64,000 nucleotides of DNA from Brachycybe producta (Eukaryota; Arthropoda; Diplopoda; Playtdesmida; Andrognathidae), in NCBI GenBank assembly GCA_036925085.1, contig JAUPFP010000023.1:2752278-2816277 (forward strand). Reading direction: 5' to 3'. Of this stretch, positions 21,553 through 32,261 are shown one piece after another; position 1 is the stretch's first letter; every line of letters starts with the position of its first letter. A program made the translations under genes and the position numbers. The notes under the pieces are model-generated. The model saw only the letters and a list, made by a program, of their open reading frames with translations. It was not told the DNA's origin and searched no databases.

Positions 21553-22812
21553 GGAGCCTCATAAGAGAAAAATTCATAACATTGTGACAGTCCATACCCT
21601 TATGACTTATACTTTTTGTGCAGTACACTAGTCAATGGCAGTAATATGACAATAATTGTCATAATAATATTTTGTAATTTGCTTTTGTGACTCTTACAAG
21701 GTTATGAAGTGACAGTCTCATTTTCTTTCTCTAATGAAGCTCCAGGGTTCGAAAATCAGTTGTTCATAAGTAAAGGAAGGATTACACAAGCTGAAAAATC
21801 ACCAATAAACTTGCCGTGTTCATTTGCAATCAAAAGATATACGAGAGTATATGACGCTTCTGATAAATTCCTTACAAAGTATGATTTTTTTTTCAGCATG
21901 TGTGATTCTTTCCTTAGTCTTAATGAGTAGCAGCAATGAACAAAAATTACCTTGATTCATCTCGAAATGAAATAACAATGTCTGTAATAAGATCTAATTA
22001 GATATAATCATATGAAACCTAGAATGTGAAATGCAATTGCAATAATTTCTATTGCGGTCTTCTAACTAAACTTGTATCTCCATTTATAGTAGTTAGTTAG
22101 ACCAGACATTCTTGGATCGATAATATTAATATAAAATGGACATAGAGAATTAGTAATTATATAAATAAAATCATCACGATTCACGACGTCTGACATTAAT
22201 TTAGATACAACAATGTGTTTAAAGTAGCCCCTTTTAGGTTCGTTGTTTTCAAATATGATCTTATTATAATAAGACTCCATCTAATAAATCAATGTGATGA
22301 AATGATAATCCACTTTTTTTTTTGGTCCATTAATTAATTAATGCAATTAATTTAGAAATGTATAAATGAAAACCGAATATTCTGAATAAAATATTTATGA
22401 AGCGTTTCTTTTAAGGTGGTTTTAAAGTATAAACGCTTCTGGAACTCTGTGACCTCCTTATACAATTACAATTACAACTACTAAAAATACTCTGCAAGCA
22501 GCCGGTTGGGCCTATGGCAGAGGGATCTTTAGATCCAAGTGCTGCAAGTTGCATTGTCAAGATATAATAACTACAAAAATAACCTACATTATAGAAAGAA
22601 AATTAAGACTGTCATAAAGAGAGTAAATTTGTCATATCTAGCTCATAACCTTGCAACAGTCAGATAAGCAAATTACAGCATATTATGATGACAGTTGTTG
22701 TCGTTATTACTGCTATTGACTAGTGGAAAAGCTTAAAATGACAGTCATAAAATAATAGCGCATAACAAGTGACATCATGTTACGACTTTTTTTTTTCTGT
22801 AATGAGACCCTC
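21549..22812. repeat. Inverted-repeat arms ~180 bp enclosing ~0.9 kb
   Basis: The left arm (about 21549-21716; CACTAGTCAATGGCAGTAAT, GTAATTTGCTTTTGTGAC) reappears inverted at about 22628-22812 (ATTACTGCTATTGACTAGTG, AGATAAGCAAATTAC). The enclosed DNA includes part of an F3 copy and a LINE/SINE-like tail. This is either one large TIR element or two opposed copies of a smaller repeat. The 73-codon frame at 21709 is not supported. Confidence 0.55.
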
Positions 22813-22938
22813 CTTGTTATTCAGAGTCAGTCAGTCAGTCAGAAACTAGAAGGGTCGCTTAACCGGTTAAAAGGTATTTTCATGTTGATATCTTTTAAAA
22901 TAAACTTTTTATATCTGAAAATGATCCAATTTTAATAA
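22404..22938. repeat. F3 copy split by other repeats
   Basis: The left end TTAAGGTGGTTTTAAAGTAT (22411) and the inner arm GAAACTAGAAGGGTCGC (22841) are separated by a tail fragment and an inverted arm. A (CAGT)n run lies at about 22827-22842. Confidence 0.55.
22478..22570 (-). mobile_element. LINE/SINE-like 3' tail fragment, copy 1
   Basis: On the minus strand the block CTTGGATCTAAAGATCCCTC, CCATAGGCCC, GGCTGCTTGCAGAGTA is followed by a hexameric tail of TTGTAA type. Two other copies (23243, 29376) have the same block with a TTCAAA tail. A conserved 3' block plus a short tandem tail is typical of non-LTR retrotransposons or the SINEs that share their tails. The family is not identified. Confidence 0.5.
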
Positions 22939-23150
22939 TTTAGACCTTTAAGGTGGTTTTTAAAGTGTAAATGTCATACTCCTCTAACTCTGGTTATCCT
23001 ATTATTCAATATCAAAATTATAAAAAAAAAACTTGAAAGCTAGAAGGGTAGCTCAATGACTTGATGGTATTTTCATGTTGATATCTTTTAAAAGTCAATT
23101 AGGTCAGTTTAAAAATGATTCTAGACGATATTTGTTTAATTTTTGTCTTA

Positions 23151-23593
23151 AGGCCTTTCTAGAAATCAATAAAAAAATATCTCTGAAAAAAAACACATCC
23201 AAAAGCATAAACTCCATTTAATAAATTGAAAAATTATAATAGGCTGCCAATGAATTTGAATTTGAATTTGAAAAATTACTTTGCAAGCAGCCATAAAGGC
23301 TTATGGCAGAGGGACAAGAGTCCAAGTGCAGCATATGATGAAAAACTCTGAATCAAGGTTAAAGTATTATCTAAAAAGGATCATTTCAGAGTTTAAAATA
23401 CAAAAACTCTGAAATAATATTGCAAAAAAATATTTCAGAAAACTCTGAAAATAGAAATAGAATCCTAAAAATACATAACGAAGAAGAAAAAAGTCACAAT
23501 ATGTAGCTAGAGATAGTGCTGAATTACATAAGAGTAATTGTAATTTTCAGAAGCTTTTTTCAGAGTTGTTTTTATCGAGCTCTAGAAAGGCCT
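23151..23593. mobile_element. Harbinger-like miniature element (AGGCCTTTCTAGA ends)
   Basis: Perfect terminal repeats AGGCCTTTCTAGA and TCTAGAAAGGCCT, with TTA on both sides (23148-23150 and 23594-23596). It interrupts the F3 centre and carries a LINE/SINE-like tail block and repeated AAAACTCTGAA words. Confidence 0.8.
23243..23332 (-). mobile_element. LINE/SINE-like 3' tail fragment, copy 2
   Basis: On the minus strand GCACTTGGACTCTTGTCCC, TCTGCCATAAGCC and TGGCTGCTTGCAAAGTAA are followed by a TTCAAA-type tandem tail (plus-strand TTTGAATTTGAATTTGAA). Nearly identical to the copy at 29376. Confidence 0.55.
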
Positions 23594-23740
23594 TTAAATA
23601 AAAAGTTTTGTTTTGAAAGACATCAACATGAAGAAGAAGAAAAAAAACTATCAAGTGATTCAGTTACTATTCTAGTTTCTTACAACACACTTTCAATTTC
23701 TTTTTGTTAATGTTTTGCTCCTCTGAAAGAAATGGCAGAA

Positions 23741-25039
23741 AAAGAACCATGAGTTTGTTCAAAATAAGCTGTTCATATAAAAAACATCTTAAGAACGGGA
23801 AGAATAAAAAAGGATAATGACAATTCTTATTAGTTTTGGTTGTCAAACAAGAAGATAATACCTTAAAGACCTTTAATGTTTTATGAGATAATTAATTGTT
23901 TCTGCAAATAGACATAGAAATAAAAACTATAAGAATGGAAACATTTCAAGAATTCTTTTTCCTTATTCTTCTTCTTCCTGTTTCTTAATTAATAAAGATT
24001 AATTGTGTTTTTTTTTCTCTCTCTCTCAATATGGTAACAAATAGAAAACTTGCACATAAAATTCACACCTACATATTTAATAAACTAATTAGCTATTAAA
24101 ATCGATATAAGAATAAGATTTAAAATTGATGGAACTTAAATGTTGCATTATAAAAGACTATAAAAAAAAATTTCTCAAAAGAAAAATTAAGATTAACATT
24201 AAAAGTAATTAATTAAAATTGTCTTCATTAAGTTCAGTCATTTTTTTTTTTAAAAAACAAAAAGACAAAAGATGCTTTACTTCATTTATAAATACATTTT
24301 TCTTTTATACTCTTCTTAATTATAATTAATTAACTTGATATGACAAAAGATGAAATAAGAGAAAAACGAAATTGCAAAATCTTAAAAAGTTTTTACTTTA
24401 TAGTTTGACTCACGTTGACTCATGAAATTTTATTAAAAAAAAACATTACTTTTATCAACAACTCCATCTTTAAAGCACAATGTCTAATAATTATTGATAA
24501 TTTGATATTATCTAAAAATTGTTACTTTGAACTGAAATTTCCCCCCCCCCCCCAACAAAAATATGTTTTGAAGTTTTCAATCAACTTTTAATTTTTTCAA
24601 TTTTGTTCTCAAAGTATTCTGAATAATAATGATTAATGAATGTTGCAGTAAGGTTTAGTTTTCGATTTCGAGTATTTATTGCAACATATTCAAGATAATA
24701 TTAAAATTAATTTTGAAATACAATTCGGCTTTTATGACAATTTTTACGATATAAAATTTGAATTGTAAAATTGTATAAAATTTCTAAAAGAAAATCGTAG
24801 ATTCTCATTAAGAATTTATCCTTCACGAAGACTGAGGAAACTAAGCAAGTCTTGCAATTTTAAAGATATATTTAGATTTGATTCTTATTTTAGCTCATCT
24901 ACTAAGTTTTTTTTTCATCAAACTACAAATTGAATAAGAAAATGAAAAATGTCAAGTCATTTTATTTCCTGTTCTCGTAAAACGTTTTCTGAGTAAGCTG
25001 ATATTTTCGAACTCATTATTTTGCGTTACAAAAGTAACA
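23741..25039. other. A/T-rich spacer
   Basis: Homopolymer runs including a C run (24541-24554), A/T tracts and ATTAATTAA words. No supported features. Confidence 0.5.
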
Positions 25040-25300
25040 ATACTAAGAAGAGATTGAATAAAGTATTTTCATGTTTTTGATATCTTTCAAAATAAACTTT
25101 TTATAGACAATAATTTAAAAAAAAATGCACCGTCTGCTTAAAGTTGTGGTGTCATTTTTCAAATTATGTAAAATGCTTTTTTTAACATAAAAAGCTTATT
25201 TTAAAAGATATCAAACATGAAAATTACTCTTTAAAGTGATTGAGCTACCCTTCTAGTTTTTTTGCACCTGAAAGATAGAGTAATCAATTCTACGTAACTT
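25040..25300. repeat. F3 foldback core
   Basis: Inner arms CATGTTTTTGATATCTTTC and AAAGATATCAAACATGAAAA fold around the CGTCTGCTTAAAG centre, then GATTGAGCTACCCTTCTAG. Outer arms are degraded. Confidence 0.65.
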
Positions 25301-25657
25301 ATAATGATTTTCAGGTTTCAATTGAAAAGACACACACGTCACACGTTCTCCTTTAATTAGTTTTTTTTAAAGAAATTATTCATACAAAGCCTTCAGGTAA
25401 AACACGTAATTAAATGCATTTTTAATCAGAATTTTTTTTTTTTAAAAAAAAAACAATTCAAATTAACTGTGTGAATTTTTTTTGTTATATTTTGTTTGAC
25501 TACAAGTTAAAGAAAAAAATAGTTATGAACCTGATTTTTTGATTATATTTTAATTAAATGCAATGAAAAAACAAAAAAACAAAAAAAAATTGAATGAAAC
25601 AAAACTTTTTTTTTTTGTATTTTTCTATTATTATTAAAAAAAAATATTGGGACTTAC
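25301..25657. other. A/T-rich, possibly start of a long minus-strand intron
   Basis: Poly(A)/poly(T) dominated. It lies just downstream, in minus sense, of the candidate donor at 25657. Confidence 0.35.
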
Positions 25658-25830
25658 CTTTTTATATTAGTTGTTAGTTAGGTTAATAGCAGCAAATCGA
25701 AAAAAAAGCCCGCAAAAGTGGACAATGATGGATAAAAGATGGTTTTGGTTGGTTGTAAAAATTGCAGAAAAACAAAAAACTTCAGTTCTTTTTTTTTTAT
25801 ATAAAGAAATTGTTGTGAATTTTCTGCAAT
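25658..25830 (-). other. Candidate 5' non-coding exon ending in a strong splice donor
   Basis: On the minus strand the sequence ends TATAAAAAG, followed by GTAAGTCCC (donor at 25657). An ATATTGCAG near 25820 could be an acceptor; otherwise this is a first exon with its start further up. It has no ATG-initiated frame. Joined to the exon at 11765 it would give AAAAAGA before the ATG, with A at -3. The link is inference: strong donors also occur by chance in A/T-rich DNA. Confidence 0.3.
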
Positions 25831-26080
25831 ATTATACAGAAAAAAAAAGAGAAAGACAGCGAGAGAGACAAGTCAGTCAATTTGAAGCAAATTCCGAGAT
25901 GTTATTTATTTTATATAACAACAATGTGTTTGGTTGGATTCTTTGTTGTCTTCTTGGGTCAGTTTGTTAAATTCTGATTGCTTTTATAAGCAGGAATTTT
26001 TTTTATTTGCCCCCCCCCCCCTCCCCCCAAAAAAGAGGTTCAAAAAAGGGTGTATGCGGAGGCGGTTATACACCTTATGG

Positions 26081-26183
26081 ATTCTCTATTGGAAATTCAG
26101 GAACCAACGAGAACGCACTTCTCTATGGTCCATTTTTAACGTGATAGCTTTTGACGTCACTTTTAAACATGTGCGCATGCGCA
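26081..26183 (-). promoter_or_regulatory. Promoter-like cluster: NRF1 palindrome, CRE, CCAAT
   Basis: Within about 100 bp are a perfect NRF1-type palindrome TGCGCATGCGCA (26172-26183), a full CRE TGACGTCA (26152-26159) and, on the minus strand, CCAATAGAG (about 26081-26089). The block is clearly less A/T-rich than its surroundings. The motif families are known from animal promoters, and the order would suit a minus-strand start below 26080. Caution: a TGACGTCA word also occurs in the ACAGGC foldbacks, so on its own it is weak. Confidence 0.4.
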
Positions 26184-26185
26184 CA

Positions 26186-26508
26186 TTAAGTTTTTTTTTT
26201 TCATTATTATTTTTTTTCCTTGTAAATTATGGATGTTATTATTATTATTATTATAGAGGAGAGTGGATATCATTTTACCATTTTATTCATATCGGCGATG
26301 GTTATTAAAAAAAATGAAATATTTATTTATTGGATAAAGTGAAAACTGTTTAACACGAAACATCAAGATATAACACGAAATATATTTTCTGTCTTATCTT
26401 TTAAAATAGTTAGCATCAATTTTTTCTGTTCTTTTAACGCGAATTTCGTTTAAGATGGTTTCTCTAAACAGCTGATTTTCGAATTTTCTCTTGATTATTC
26501 TGTTTTTT
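26186..26508. other. A/T-rich spacer with TTA triplets
   Basis: A TTA triplet run at about 26236-26256. Nothing else seen. Confidence 0.45.
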
Positions 26509-26692
26509 TTTTTTCAGAAGCAAAATTAAGAGAAATTGGAAAATGTTTTAGAAACTAGAAGAATAGTTTAACAATCACTTTAAGATTATTTTCGTTTTCC
26601 TATCTCTTTCAAAATATAATTTTTAATAATAATTTTAATAAAATAGCTTATTTTGAAATATATCAATATGAAAATACTCTTTTAAGGGATTG
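26509..26692. repeat. F3 half-copy
   Basis: TTAGAAACTAGAAGAATAG and CAATATGAAAATACTC mark the inner arms. The outer arms are lost at the join with F1-C. Confidence 0.55.
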
Positions 26693-27180
26693 AAAAAATT
26701 TATATTTTTCAAGCGAATGTTTTTCGCAAGAAACATTACGAAAAAATTCAAAGTGTTTTAGAAACTAGAATAGCAGGTGATAATGTTAAAAGTTTTTTCA
26801 CCATATGATATCTTTCAAAATAAACTTTTTCTGACAGTTTAAAAAAAAGGCCGAAAATTGTTTTTCATGATATGTCAATGGAAAACCCCTCCCCTCCCAA
26901 AAAAACGGGTCTAATTTTCAAACTGAACTATAAAATGTTTATTTTTTTTAAGATATTGCCACAAAAAAAAAACTTTCATCATACCTATGATCTTTTACCA
27001 TTCTAGTTTTGAAAACAATTGACATTTTTTCATAATGGTGTTTATGAAAAACGTTCCCTTGACGTTTTTGCATCCAAATTTTATAAAAAAAAAATTGTCT
27101 ACGGAGCATAAGCATTAGTCACTGCAGTGGCGCCGTCCAGAGGAACAAAAGCAAATAGAACATCTATAAAGCCACCTTAA
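26693..27180. mobile_element. F1 foldback element, copy C (left outer arm missing)
   Basis: Starts in the inner left arm (TTTATATTTTTCAAGCGAAT) and continues to the intact right end CATCTATAAAGCCACC-TTAA (27177-27180). The centre pairs GATAATGTTAAAAG with CTTTCATCATACC-type sequence. Similar to 39.3-39.8 kb. Confidence 0.7.
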
Positions 27181-27789
27181 AAAACATTAAAAACATTTTT
27201 TATGCAATTTAAAAAAATTCCAGTGTTTTTCAGAAAAACAAAGATCGATAAAAATACGCTTTTGGCTTAAAGGTTTTGAGGCTATTTATTGTATACTATT
27301 TTCAAAATGTACATATTATGTAAACTTTTGATTCTATGCATTTGGAATGTTGGGCCCTGAAGCTTAAATACAGTATATTGACTAAAGCCTAGATCACATT
27401 TACATCAAATATCAGATCCAACTGCTGAGACTGGCGATGGTTGATACAAGGGTTGGAATATAAACATCAACAGTTATTTTATTAAAATACATCCACATAA
27501 TAGCAATTTTATGTTTTAAGAATATTTCTCAATAAAATATAGTGGGAATAAACCCACCAGAGTAAATGGTGTTGGGAGCGGAAAAAAGTGAAAAATCTGT
27601 CCACTTTTCATTGAAAACAATAGAAAAGCAGAGCAATATTTCCCATTGAGGATGGGAAATATTGCTTGCATAAAGAAATTTTGTACAAAACACGAAACAA
27701 ATCGTCTAAAAGCAGTTTTTTCAACGTATTTGATCAATATTTATTTTCACTGCATTTTGGCTACAGTGTGGACTTCTTTTCTTCTGTTT
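27181..27789. other. Spacer with a perfect 15-bp hairpin
   Basis: 27632-27646 (AGCAATATTTCCCAT) is the perfect inverted repeat of 27652-27666, with a 5-base loop. It is too short for a microRNA precursor and may be a transposon relic. Otherwise A/T-rich without features. Confidence 0.5.
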
Positions 27790-28320
27790 TTTTAGAGGAC
27801 GATTTTTTAAAAATAAGCTTTTTATGTCAGTTTGAAAGTGACCCAACTTTAAGCAGACTTTTTTTTTAAATTTTTGTCCATAAAAAGTTTATTTTGAAAG
27901 ATATTTTTTATTATCAACATGAAAATAACTGTTAAGTTATTTAGTTACCGTTCTAGTTTCTATTGCACTTTCAACTTTTACACTTTTTTGGTCTTTCATG
28001 ATGGAAAAATATAAACTTGAAAGTGTTTTAGAAACTAGAAGGATAACTCAATCATTTCTGAGGTATTTTTATGTTGATATTTTTTTAAAAAATAAGTTAC
28101 TCAACTTTAAGCTGGTAAACATTTTTTTGTTGTTGAAATTTTTGTTTGCAAAAAGTTTATTTTTAAAGATATTAACATGAAAATACGTATAAGCGATTCA
28201 GTGTTACCCTTCTCGCATCTGACACACTTGCAATTCTTTCTTGATTGTTGCGCTTTCTGAAACGCGCTTTCGAAAACAAAGCTGTTCATGAGTCTCATAA
28301 GCCTTGACATTTGGGCAGAT
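27790..28320. repeat. Two adjoining F3 half-copies
   Basis: GACCCAACTTTAAGCAGAC and ATTATCAACATGAAAATAAC are followed by a second TTTTAGAAACTAGAAGGATA to ATATTAACATGAAAATACG series. Neither half has both TTAA ends. Confidence 0.55.
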
Positions 28321-28446
28321 TCGGATTAAACCAATATGGGCCCCTATGCTTTTTGGTGCTTTGGCCCCCCTTCATCTAATAATCAATAAAATCCCAATTA
28401 TTTTAATATATATTTCCCCCCTCCCCCCTCCAATGGTCGCTCCGAG

Positions 28447-28519
28447 ACAGGTATTTAGAAATCGGGACGAACACAAGTTGGCACCGCCCTTTTTATGACG
28501 ACCAGCAACTTCTAATTGG
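28447..28519. mobile_element. ACAGGC foldback, copy 3 (half only)
   Basis: ACAGGTATTTAGAAATCGGG through ACTTCTAATTGG: the left half of the palindrome without its partner. The 64-codon frame at 28304 runs into it. Confidence 0.7.
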
Positions 28520-28974
28520 ATAATCCAGCAATCAATGCATTTGAGTCTGAAATTATTCTAATGTGTTCTCGGCTTTATATGTGAGAATAGTTTCTGAATT
28601 TTTTTTTACAAGTTTACGTTGAGATTTCAAAGAAGAAAATATGTTTACTTTTTTTTTTGTATTGAAGTTTATTGCCTAAAGTAGTTGAACATGAAAGGTG
28701 TTATGTGGGGCATAAAAATCAGAATGATAAGTGTTTTGTCGACTAGGTAAATAGTAACAACTTTAATATGATACAAAGTTACAGTCATATATATTATAAG
28801 GGAGCAACTACTATAACAGTATACATGTATGAAATTGTCTTAGATGTTTACTTGAAGGGGGAGGGGGGGGGGGGGTGTGGATGATGAATATATTTACAAA
28901 TAACACAAAAACACAATACAAACAAACACAACACACTACTATTATTAAAGATTTATATAATATTGTATTATTAT
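28520..28974. other. Spacer with long G run
   Basis: A G-rich run at about 28857-28876 that could form a quadruplex, and AACACAA repeats near 28908-28935. No gene signals. Confidence 0.45.
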
Positions 28975-29030
28975 GTTATCGTCAAAGTGTAAAATCAGTT
29001 ATTATACAAAGTTACTAAGAAAAAATGTCG
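28975..29030. mobile_element. GTTACCGTCA family, single terminus
   Basis: GTTATCGTCAAAGTGTAAAA and TACAAAGTTACTAAG match the left ends at 47071 and 62178. No right terminus was found. Confidence 0.6.
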
Positions 29031-29375
29031 AAACAAAAATAATCATCACTTTGGTGCCTATTTCACTAATCGCCACGTTTATTGTACATATTTTATAATC
29101 GCGTCCTTTTTTCTGATTAATATACAATTTGAATATAAATTCAGATGAACGTTAACGTGAAATGCCGACTATAAACGTGGCATTAGTAGTAGTTTTAGAC
29201 GGTGTGTAGAAAATATTTCTAAGTAGATCAACCACAATTATGATTTGTTCAAATAAACAAAAACATATGCATGAGTTTTTCTCTAGTCTACAGGTGGCAC
29301 TCTTGTTTATAGACTAGAAAATACAAGCCTCGTTAAGGTGGTTCTAAAGTGTAAACGCCTCTTGAACTCTGGTTT

Positions 29376-29465
29376 TGAATTTGAATTTGAAAAATTACTC
29401 TGCAAGCAGCCATAAAATAAAGGCATATGGCAGAGGGACAAGAGTCCAAGTGCAGCATAGAAAAT
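29376..29465 (-). mobile_element. LINE/SINE-like 3' tail fragment, copy 3
   Basis: On the minus strand the block CACTTGGACTCTTGTCCCTC, TGCCATATGCC, TGGCTGCTTGCAGAGTAA precedes a TTCAAA tail. It is inserted about 40 bp into the F3 arm, close to where copy 1 lies in its own F3 arm. Confidence 0.55.
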
Positions 29466-29697
29466 GCATTGTCAAAACCAGACAACAGTCAGTTCAATAT
29501 TTTTTTAATGATGCAAATATATGCATTGTCAAAACAAAACAAAATTATGACTCCCATAAAATACGTTTTTCCTGCACACCTTATTGGTTTTTTTCTTCGG
29601 AGCATAATTAGGATAAAGTTGAAAGTGTTTTAGAAACTAGAAGGGTATTAAGAGTATTTTCATGTCAATGACATCTTTCAAATTAAGTTTTTTTTAT

Positions 29698-29762
29698 CAG
29701 TGTTTGGGGACAAATTACTTTCGAAAGTAATTATAATTAGTTTGTAATTTGTCTCAACACTG
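29698..29762. mobile_element. Minute hAT-like palindrome (CAGTGTTTGGGG)
   Basis: CAGTGTTTGGGGACAAATTAC pairs with GTAATTTGTCTCAACACTG. CAGTGTT ends of this type are widespread in hAT-derived miniature elements. It lies at the centre of the F3 copy. Confidence 0.55.
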
Positions 29763-29870
29763 TTAATTATAATAGTGTGAAAGATATCATCACCATGAAA
29801 ATACTATTAAGTGATTCAGCTACTTTTCTAGTCTCTAACATGCTTTCAATTTCTCTTTATTGCTACTGAA

Positions 29871-30532
29871 CAGAGAGATTCGAAAATCACCTGTTGTTGC
29901 TCTATTAAGTTATAACAAATGATTATCAATATATTTTCTTGTTTTAGCCATATTGCCTAAAACAGTTAATATTTTAATTGGTGGGTTTGAATATTGTCTG
30001 GTGATTTTGTAGAAAAAACTGATTTTCACGCTTGGACTTTGGAATTCAAATATTTAGGTTTAAATGTAATAAATATGTGGAATTTTTCTGTTTTGTTTTC
30101 TTTTCTTCAATAATATGGGGATGCTCGGTATATATTCTTCTGACATTTTGGTTTATATTTTTCTCTTCAATTGCCCTTTGGTACATTTTGTTAGATTTAT
30201 TTCTTCTCGAAAGTGAGAGTTGAGTTAGTTTTCTGTGTTCAGATCTATTGATGTTTTTCGGCGGAGGGAACCAACTCCGTAGTAGGGCCTACTACAGTAT
30301 ATTGTGAATTACATTTGTATTTTGCACGCCAGTGAATGGATCAGATTTTGACACATGTATTTAATGAGATTTTTGCGTGACACGAAACCCTTTGCTTTGC
30401 TTTCTTGTAAGCTTTTTCTAAATATTGTGTGTATACTGTATATACAGCTGGATACACACGATCAATTCAGGCTTGTCATCAATCCTGGCTTGTTTTTTTT
30501 TTTTTTGGAAAATCGCCTCGGACAGGGACGGA
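29871..30532. other. Gene-free spacer
   Basis: T-rich. The 63- and 102-codon frames at 30032 and 30355 lack splice context; the second runs into the element at 30533. Confidence 0.45.
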
Positions 30533-30900
30533 CTGACCTATCGGACAATTGTGGGTATTTTTTTTCCGATGGGCCGCTTAGTTTGAGGGACCGATATTGT
30601 CCATTAGAGGGACTCGTTTTATGTTGCACACACGAAAAAAACCAGAAAGCTGATGTTTTTTAATATTAATTATTAATTTATTATAATAATAATTTTGCTG
30701 GTTTAGCCACTTTGTTTTTTAAAACAAAAATAATTTTGTTCGCAGGGGCGCCGTATCAGCGCCAAAAGAAATTCATATTTTTATTGTAGGCAAAAATGTG
30801 TATATAATATAAAAACATTCTCACCGGGTTTTTAGGTTATTTATAGGCATTTTGGAGTTTCTCGCTTCCCGGGCCGTTTTTGTCTCCCAGTTCGTCCGTG
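30533..30900. mobile_element. hAT-like element (CAGGGACGGACTG ends)
   Basis: Left CAGGGACGGACTGACC and right CCCAGTTCGTCCGTG are imperfect inverted repeats (the right end read inverted is CACGGACGAACTGGG). Such termini are typical of hAT-derived repeats. No convincing 8-bp duplication. Confidence 0.55.
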
Positions 30901-31205
30901 TCCACAGACGTCTTTTTTAGTTTTCTTTGAAAATTCTCACTGGTCTGATACTATTTTATTATCTTTTTATCTAATTCTTAATGTTCACATCATTGCAAAA
31001 CCATAACAATACTTGTCCATCCACGTCACACACTTTTCTTTCAGTTTTCTTGAGTTCAATTCAAAAATTGAAGTGGATTTCTGGCCGAGCAGATTGTTCG
31101 AGCCAAGATTTAAAGAGAAATAATAAAAGTTGGATTGAAATAAGATGGTTTTATGAACAAAATATAGATGATTTTCGAGGTGTCTTTCAGAAGAGAAAAA
31201 TTAAG

Positions 31206-31486
31206 AGGAACTAGAGTTTTAGAAACTAGAAGGGTAGTTCAATCACTTAAGAATATATTTTCATGTTGATAAATTATCTTTCAAAATAAAATAATTATCG
31301 ACAAAAATTAAAAAAAAATATTTCAAAATCACATAAAAAAAATATGTTCCCTTTGTGTGATTGAGCTACCCTTCTAGTTTCTAAAACACAATTCAAGTTT
31401 CTTTTCATTTTTTACTTGAAAGACAGAATAGAATAATCAAGACGTTCTAGTGGCGTCTGCTTGAGGTCTGTTTATTAACCACCTTA
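31206..31486. repeat. F3 foldback copy
   Basis: Arms TTTTAGAAACTAGAAGGGTA and GAGCTACCCTTCTAGTTTCT flank a short centre. The right end is GTTTATTAACCACC-TTAA (to 31486). Confidence 0.7.
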
Positions 31487-32261
31487 AAAATGATTCTGAA
31501 CATTGCACCATCAGGTTTGGCATTAAAAACTAGGATTGACAAGCCCTGAATGGATCGTCTGTACTCAGCTTAACTCATTATCTGCATGTGTGACAGTGTG
31601 TCTTTTGGTAACAACTACCATACAATCAACACGTATTTTTTATCGCTGTTTTGTGGATATTTGAATTTTGTACTTTTTCTTTAAGAACTTTTTTTTAAAA
31701 GTACAACCGTTTTGGTTTAGAAGTTCAACGTGTAATATTTTCTAAAATTTCATCCTGATTTCATTTCGTTGATTACACGTTTTGAACAACAACAACAACA
31801 AGTAGAATACGTGGGAGGTTCCCTCATATTTAAAGGAAAGAAATATATATATAATTGAAAGTCTATGGAGAAAGTGGAATTGAAAATTTGAAGTGAAAAA
31901 AAACAACAATGTTTTTAATCTTCTGTTATTTTGTAAAGGGGGGGGGGGCTAGGCTACATTTTAAAAATAATAAGCCACTTAAATGAAATTGAAAATTGAA
32001 ACTGCATCTGTTAATATCCGGTTTCAATTTGTTTTGTTTTTTATATTCAAAATAATAAATTTCAAATTAAGAAAACTAATTCTGAATTGAATTTGGTAAA
32101 ACAACAGAATACATTAGAAAACCACCTATTTTGTTGCCTGTTTTTTGTAACACAGTTATATTAGAGGTGGGAGCCGACGCGAAAGTGAAATCGGCGGTGG
32201 CAAAATAAAAAATCATTGATTTATTTTAAAATAACCTTTTTTGGGGGACTTGGGGGATTAA
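31487..32261. other. Gene-free spacer
   Basis: Holds CAA triplets near 31785-31800, a G run (31938-31948) and one possible hAT-like terminus (GAGGTGGGAGCCGACGCG, about 32165). Confidence 0.45.

Larger units (their letters stand above)
22943..23740. repeat. F3 foldback copy interrupted by a Harbinger-like element
   Basis: Left TTAAGGTGGTTTTTAAAGTG and inner TAGAAGGGTAGCTCAATGAC; right arm AGACATCAACATGAAGAAG and TTCTAGTTTCTTACAAC. The element at 23151-23593 sits at its centre. Confidence 0.65.
29331..29870. repeat. F3 foldback copy with two insertions
   Basis: Begins at TTAAGGTGGTTCTAAAGTGT (29333); after insertions it resumes with GAAAGTGTTTTAGAAACTAG and returns through ATCATCACCATGAAAATAC. 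The open frames at 29375-29633 are insertion sequence. Confidence 0.65.

Noticed and set aside
26152..26159. CRE motif as independent proof of a promoter
   Set aside because: The same TGACGTCA word occurs in most ACAGGC foldbacks, so it counts only in combination with the NRF1 palindrome and CCAAT box.
27632..27666. Perfect 15-bp hairpin considered as a microRNA precursor
   Set aside because: Stem too short and loop only 5 bases.
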